Part shown: piece after piece, positions 61,220-64,000 of the stretch
How positions within the stretch are numbered: the stretch's first letter is position 1
How the letters are laid out: each line of letters starts with the position of its first letter
Origin: Rhodanobacter sp. C01
GTDB taxonomy: Bacteria > Pseudomonadota > Gammaproteobacteria > Xanthomonadales > Rhodanobacteraceae
NCBI RefSeq assembly: GCF_002001045.1
Contig: NZ_MUNR01000012.1
Span: 517,044-581,043 of the forward strand
Length of the DNA: 64,000 nt
Direction of reading: 5' to 3'
The notes under the pieces: model-generated
The model's database searches: none
What the model saw: the letters and a program-made list of their open reading frames with translations, nothing else
What the model was told of the DNA's origin: nothing
Position numbers and translations under genes: made by a program

Positions 61220-62719
61220 ATGACTGAGATCCTGATCGGCCGCAACGACAGCACCAGCGTCGACTTCGACCCGCATTACGGCAATCGTCACGGCATGATC
61301 GCCGGTGCCACCGGTACCGGCAAATCCGTCTCGCTGATGGTGCTGGCCGAAGGTTTCTCCCGGCTCGGCGTGCCCTGCTTCCTGGCCGATGCGAAAGGCG
61401 ATCTCGCCGGCCTGTCGATGGCCGCCGGTGAACCGGGCGACAAGCTCAAGGCACGCCTGGACAAGCTCAGGCTCGCCGACTGGAAGCCACAGGCCAACCC
61501 GGTGATCTTCTGGGACATCTACGGCAAGCTCGGCCACCCGATACGCGCCACCATCAGCGAAATGGGCCCGACCCTGCTCGGCCGCGTGCTGGAACTGAAC
61601 GACACGCAGGAAGGTGTGCTGGAGGTGGTTTTCAAGCTCGCCGACGATCAGGGCCTGCTGCTGCTCGACTTGTCCGACCTGCGCGCACTGCTGACGTTTG
61701 CCGCCGAAAACGCCAAGGACATCTCGACCCGTTACGGCCTGATCGGCACGACCAGCATCTCTGCCATCCAGCGGGCACTGCTCAAGCTCGAGAGTGACGG
61801 CGCCGATCAGTTCTTCGGCGAACCGGCGCTGGAACTGACTGACCTGATGCGCCAGGACATGAGCGGCCGGGGTGTCATCAATGTGCTGACCGCCGACCAG
61901 TTGATCCTGAAGCCGCGGCTGTATTCCACCTTCCTGCTGTGGCTGCTGTCCGAGCTGTTCGAGCAATTGCCGGAAGTCGGCGACCTCGACCAGCCGAAGA
62001 TGGTGTTCTTCTTCGACGAGGCGCACCTGCTGTTCGAGGATGCTACGCCGGCGCTGCAACAGCGCGTGGAGCAGGTGGTGCGACTGATCCGCTCCAAGGG
62101 TGTGGGCGTGTACTTCTGCTCGCAGAATCCCGACGACGTACCTGGCGTGATCCTCGGCCAGCTCGGCAACCGCATCCAGCATGCCCTGCGCGCGTTCACT
62201 CCGCGTGACCAGAAAGCAGTCAAGGCGGCGGCGGAAACCTTTGTCGCCAATCCGAAGCTCAACGTCACCGAGGCAATCACCAGGCTCACCGTCGGCGAAG
62301 CGCTGGCCTCGACACTGGCCAACGGCGGCGTGCCGACACCGGTGGAACAGGTGCTGGTGACCGCGCCGTGCTGCCGCATCGGCGCGATCACCGATGCCGA
62401 GCGTGCCATGGTTCGTCAGCGCTCACCGGTCGGCAGCAAATACGACACCGCGATCAACCGCGAATCCGCCGCCGAGCTGCTGGCCAGACGCGCCAGTGAC
62501 AAAGCCATCGAAACCGCCACCCCTGCCAACGCAGCCGGAGGGGATGCGGGTGCCCCCTCTGGCTGGAGTGGCACCGTGCATGATGCGCTGTTTGGCACCA
62601 AACGCCGACAAGGCATGATCGAGACGATGGGCAAACAGGTCGTGCGCACGATGGGCAACCAGCTCGGTCGGCAAATCCTGCGCGGGGTGCTCGGCGGCAT
62701 CTTCGGCGGCAAGCGCTGA
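61220..62719 (+). CDS. HerA-like ATPase (DUF853, YjgR family)
   Basis: 499 aa. Walker A GATGTGKSVSLMVLAEGFS (29-36), Walker B VFFFDEAHLLFED, and GVGVYFCSQNPDDVPGVI; the middle has RGVINVLTADQLILKPRLYS. DUF853 ATPases belong to the FtsK-HerA superfamily; their role is unclear. Starts 108 bp upstream-divergent from mltD and is followed closely (13 bp) by the membrane protein gene. Confidence 0.92.
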   Translation: MTEILIGRNDSTSVDFDPHYGNRHGMIAGATGTGKSVSLMVLAEGFSRLGVPCFLADAKGDLAGLSMAAGEPGDKLKARLDKLRLADWKPQANPVIFWDIYGKLGHPIRATISEMGPTLLGRVLELNDTQEGVLEVVFKLADDQGLLLLDLSDLRALLTFAAENAKDISTRYGLIGTTSISAIQRALLKLESDGADQFFGEPALELTDLMRQDMSGRGVINVLTADQLILKPRLYSTFLLWLLSELFEQLPEVGDLDQPKMVFFFDEAHLLFEDATPALQQRVEQVVRLIRSKGVGVYFCSQNPDDVPGVILGQLGNRIQHALRAFTPRDQKAVKAAAETFVANPKLNVTEAITRLTVGEALASTLANGGVPTPVEQVLVTAPCCRIGAITDAERAMVRQRSPVGSKYDTAINRESAAELLARRASDKAIETATPANAAGGDAGAPSGWSGTVHDALFGTKRRQGMIETMGKQVVRTMGNQLGRQILRGVLGGIFGGKR

Positions 62720-62732
62720 GCAGGCATCACCG

Positions 62733-63977
62733 ATGCCGAGAATCGAACTGATCGACTCGCAGCAGCCGCTGTCGCAGCAGTTACCCGATGCACTTCGTTA
62801 TCCGCTGCACGGAGCTGCTCTGCCCGCCATCGTCACGTTCACTCTCGCGCACTATCTGGCGTTGCTGCCGGGAGCCGGCTGGTTGCTCGAACTGGTGGTA
62901 TGGGCAGCCACCTACCTGTATGCACTGGAATGCATGCGGCATACCGCCGATGGCTACGCTGCACCGCCGGAGTTTGCCGAACCCGGTCACGGTGGCTGGG
63001 CATTGGTTGCGGTTCTACTGTGGTCCACCTTGCTGACACTGGCAGTGAAGCTGAACTTCGGCGGCAACGCCTGGATCGTGACGGCGCTGATGGCAGTCAG
63101 TCTGCCAGCCATTGCCATGTCGCTCGCACTCGACGGCAGCGTCGGACACGCCCTGAATCCGCTGACCTGGGTCCAGGTGATGTCGCGTTTCGGCCTGCCT
63201 TACCTGTTGCTGATCGGCGTGCAATGCCTGATCGCGGTCATTGTCGGCGTGGCACAACTTGCTTTCGAATCCGCATTCCCGCGAGTGATCTCGCTGCCGC
63301 TGTTCTATCTGGTCGCCAATTACGCCACCTTGTTCAACTTTCATCTGATGGGCGTGCTGATCCACCAGCGTCACGAAGATTTCGGCCTGCAGCCGAAGGC
63401 TCATCAGCTGGCCCGCGAAATCCACCAGGATGCCGACCGGCAACTGCTCGACGAGGTCTCGGCCCTGGCAAGCGAGCAGCCGCGAGCTGCGCTCGACCTG
63501 CTGGTGCCGCGCCTGCGCGATCACGCTGCGCCGGCCTCGCTGCATCACGCCTACCGCCAACTGCTGCAACGACAGGGCCTCAACGATGCCCTGCTGGTAC
63601 ACGGACAGATCTGGATGGCAGCACTGATCGCCCAAGGTGAGTCGCGCCGTGCGCTCGGCGTACTGCAGGAATGCAGCCGAATCGACGCCGACTTCATCCC
63701 CGACGACCCGCGCACATGCGGGGAACTGGCCGACCTGGCCGCACGGCTGGGCATGAATCGACTTGCGCTGCAGCTCTGCCGCGGCTATCTCGCGCATTGG
63801 CCTCGTGATCAGCAGGCGCTGCACTACGGACTGCTGGCCGCGCGCCTGCTCGGCGAGCACCACGATCAGCATGTCGAAGCGAAACAACTGCTGGACCAGC
63901 TGGCATCGACATGGCCGGGTCATCCGCTGCAAGCCGATATCGCCGTCCAGCGGCAACGGCTGGCGGATTCCCCATGA
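62733..63977 (+). CDS. Multi-pass membrane protein with helical repeat tail, unknown function
   Basis: 414 aa. Residues about 25-210 are membrane segments (HYLALLPGAGWLLELVVWAA, AIAMSLALDG, VISLPLFYLVANYATLF), resembling DUF4013-type proteins; 215-414 is a soluble tail of tetratricopeptide-like helices (AALDLLVPRLRDHAAPASLH, MNRLALQLCRGYLAHWP). It follows the DUF853 gene in an operon and overlaps the next start (ATGA). Confidence 0.75.
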   Translation: MPRIELIDSQQPLSQQLPDALRYPLHGAALPAIVTFTLAHYLALLPGAGWLLELVVWAATYLYALECMRHTADGYAAPPEFAEPGHGGWALVAVLLWSTLLTLAVKLNFGGNAWIVTALMAVSLPAIAMSLALDGSVGHALNPLTWVQVMSRFGLPYLLLIGVQCLIAVIVGVAQLAFESAFPRVISLPLFYLVANYATLFNFHLMGVLIHQRHEDFGLQPKAHQLAREIHQDADRQLLDEVSALASEQPRAALDLLVPRLRDHAAPASLHHAYRQLLQRQGLNDALLVHGQIWMAALIAQGESRRALGVLQECSRIDADFIPDDPRTCGELADLAARLGMNRLALQLCRGYLAHWPRDQQALHYGLLAARLLGEHHDQHVEAKQLLDQLASTWPGHPLQADIAVQRQRLADSP

Positions 63978-64000
63978 GCCGCTGGCGCCCACCCTCCCCC
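63974..64000 (+). CDS. Partial CDS, first nine codons (possible greB)
   Basis: Only MSRWRPPSP is visible before the window ends. The ATG overlaps the preceding stop (ATGA). I recall that GreB of Xanthomonadales starts in a similar way, but nine residues are not enough to prove it. Confidence 0.4.

Overview
The window is high-GC DNA from a gammaproteobacterial chromosome, most likely a member of the Rhodanobacteraceae (Xanthomonadales; Rhodanobacter- or Dyella-like). Supporting signs are a histidine operon headed by a TrpR-family (YerC/YecD-type) regulator, a 30S protein THX gene, the methionine-salvage trio mtnB-mtnD-mtnC, a TrpI-like regulator divergent from trpBA, FimV next to truA, and dispersed palindromic elements of a type I recall from this order. 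The taxonomic call is inference from gene content and style; no rRNA or other marker is present. Almost everything is ordinary chromosomal core. I see no phage, insertion sequence, CRISPR array, tRNA or rRNA.

Layout. 1-7250: exported or periplasmic enzymes (a partial exported protein, an NTF2-like protein, a class C beta-lactamase-type serine hydrolase), DUF72, a secreted RNase Sa-type ribonuclease overlapping its barstar-type inhibitor gene, an S4 RNA-binding protein, arylamine N-acetyltransferase and a lipoprotein MsrA. 7341-17136: an ABC exporter, parE, two tandem fasciclin proteins, 3-hydroxyanthranilate dioxygenase, a NUDIX hydrolase and two tandem amino-acid permeases. 17137-20119: a noncoding gap with alternative RNA hairpins, a Tat-exported HiPIP, and mtnBDC behind a perfect palindrome. 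20139-21179: a caspase/legumain-like C13 peptidase.

21204-25362 holds four overlapping minus-strand genes (DUF3348, DUF802, OmpA/MotB-like, DUF2894). The DUF802 protein has a MotA/TolQ/ExbB-like membrane part followed by a roughly 500-residue coiled-coil tail, and the OmpA-like partner has a MotB/ZorB-type membrane helix with an aspartate. I read this as an uncharacterised ion-driven stator complex resembling ZorAB of the Zorya defence system but without the Zorya effectors. It is the best candidate here for an undescribed system. Two small accessory genes (GFA-type zinc protein, SLOG/LOG-like protein) follow.

26859-34298 is a compact, complete histidine operon (hisR-like, hisG, D, C, B, H, A, F, IE) with a TrpR-like operator at its promoter. 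34484-35747 is a helix-turn-helix regulator plus CPBP membrane protease pair. 36045-38764 is THX, a CDF metal exporter and a MerC-like protein behind a Zur-box-like palindrome, and Zur. Next come gltX, a beta-barrel protein, a DUF4399 protein, and a glycosyltransferase overlapping a PAP2 phosphatase. A 476-bp noncoding gap at 43412-43887 carries three 46-bp units built from DnaA-box-like 9-mers. The remainder is the accD-trpA-trpB / LysR / JmjC-trpF-truA / fimV / asd block, a hydroxyacid dehydrogenase, aroC-GNAT-prmB, psd, a small protein of unknown function, an MltD-type lytic transglycosylase, a HerA-like ATPase (DUF853), a membrane protein, and the first nine codons of a final gene.

The biosynthetic genes form tight, mostly 1-8-nt-overlapping operons. 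Regulation is visible as palindromes at several promoters (hisR, the HTH gene, merC, mtnB, trpB).
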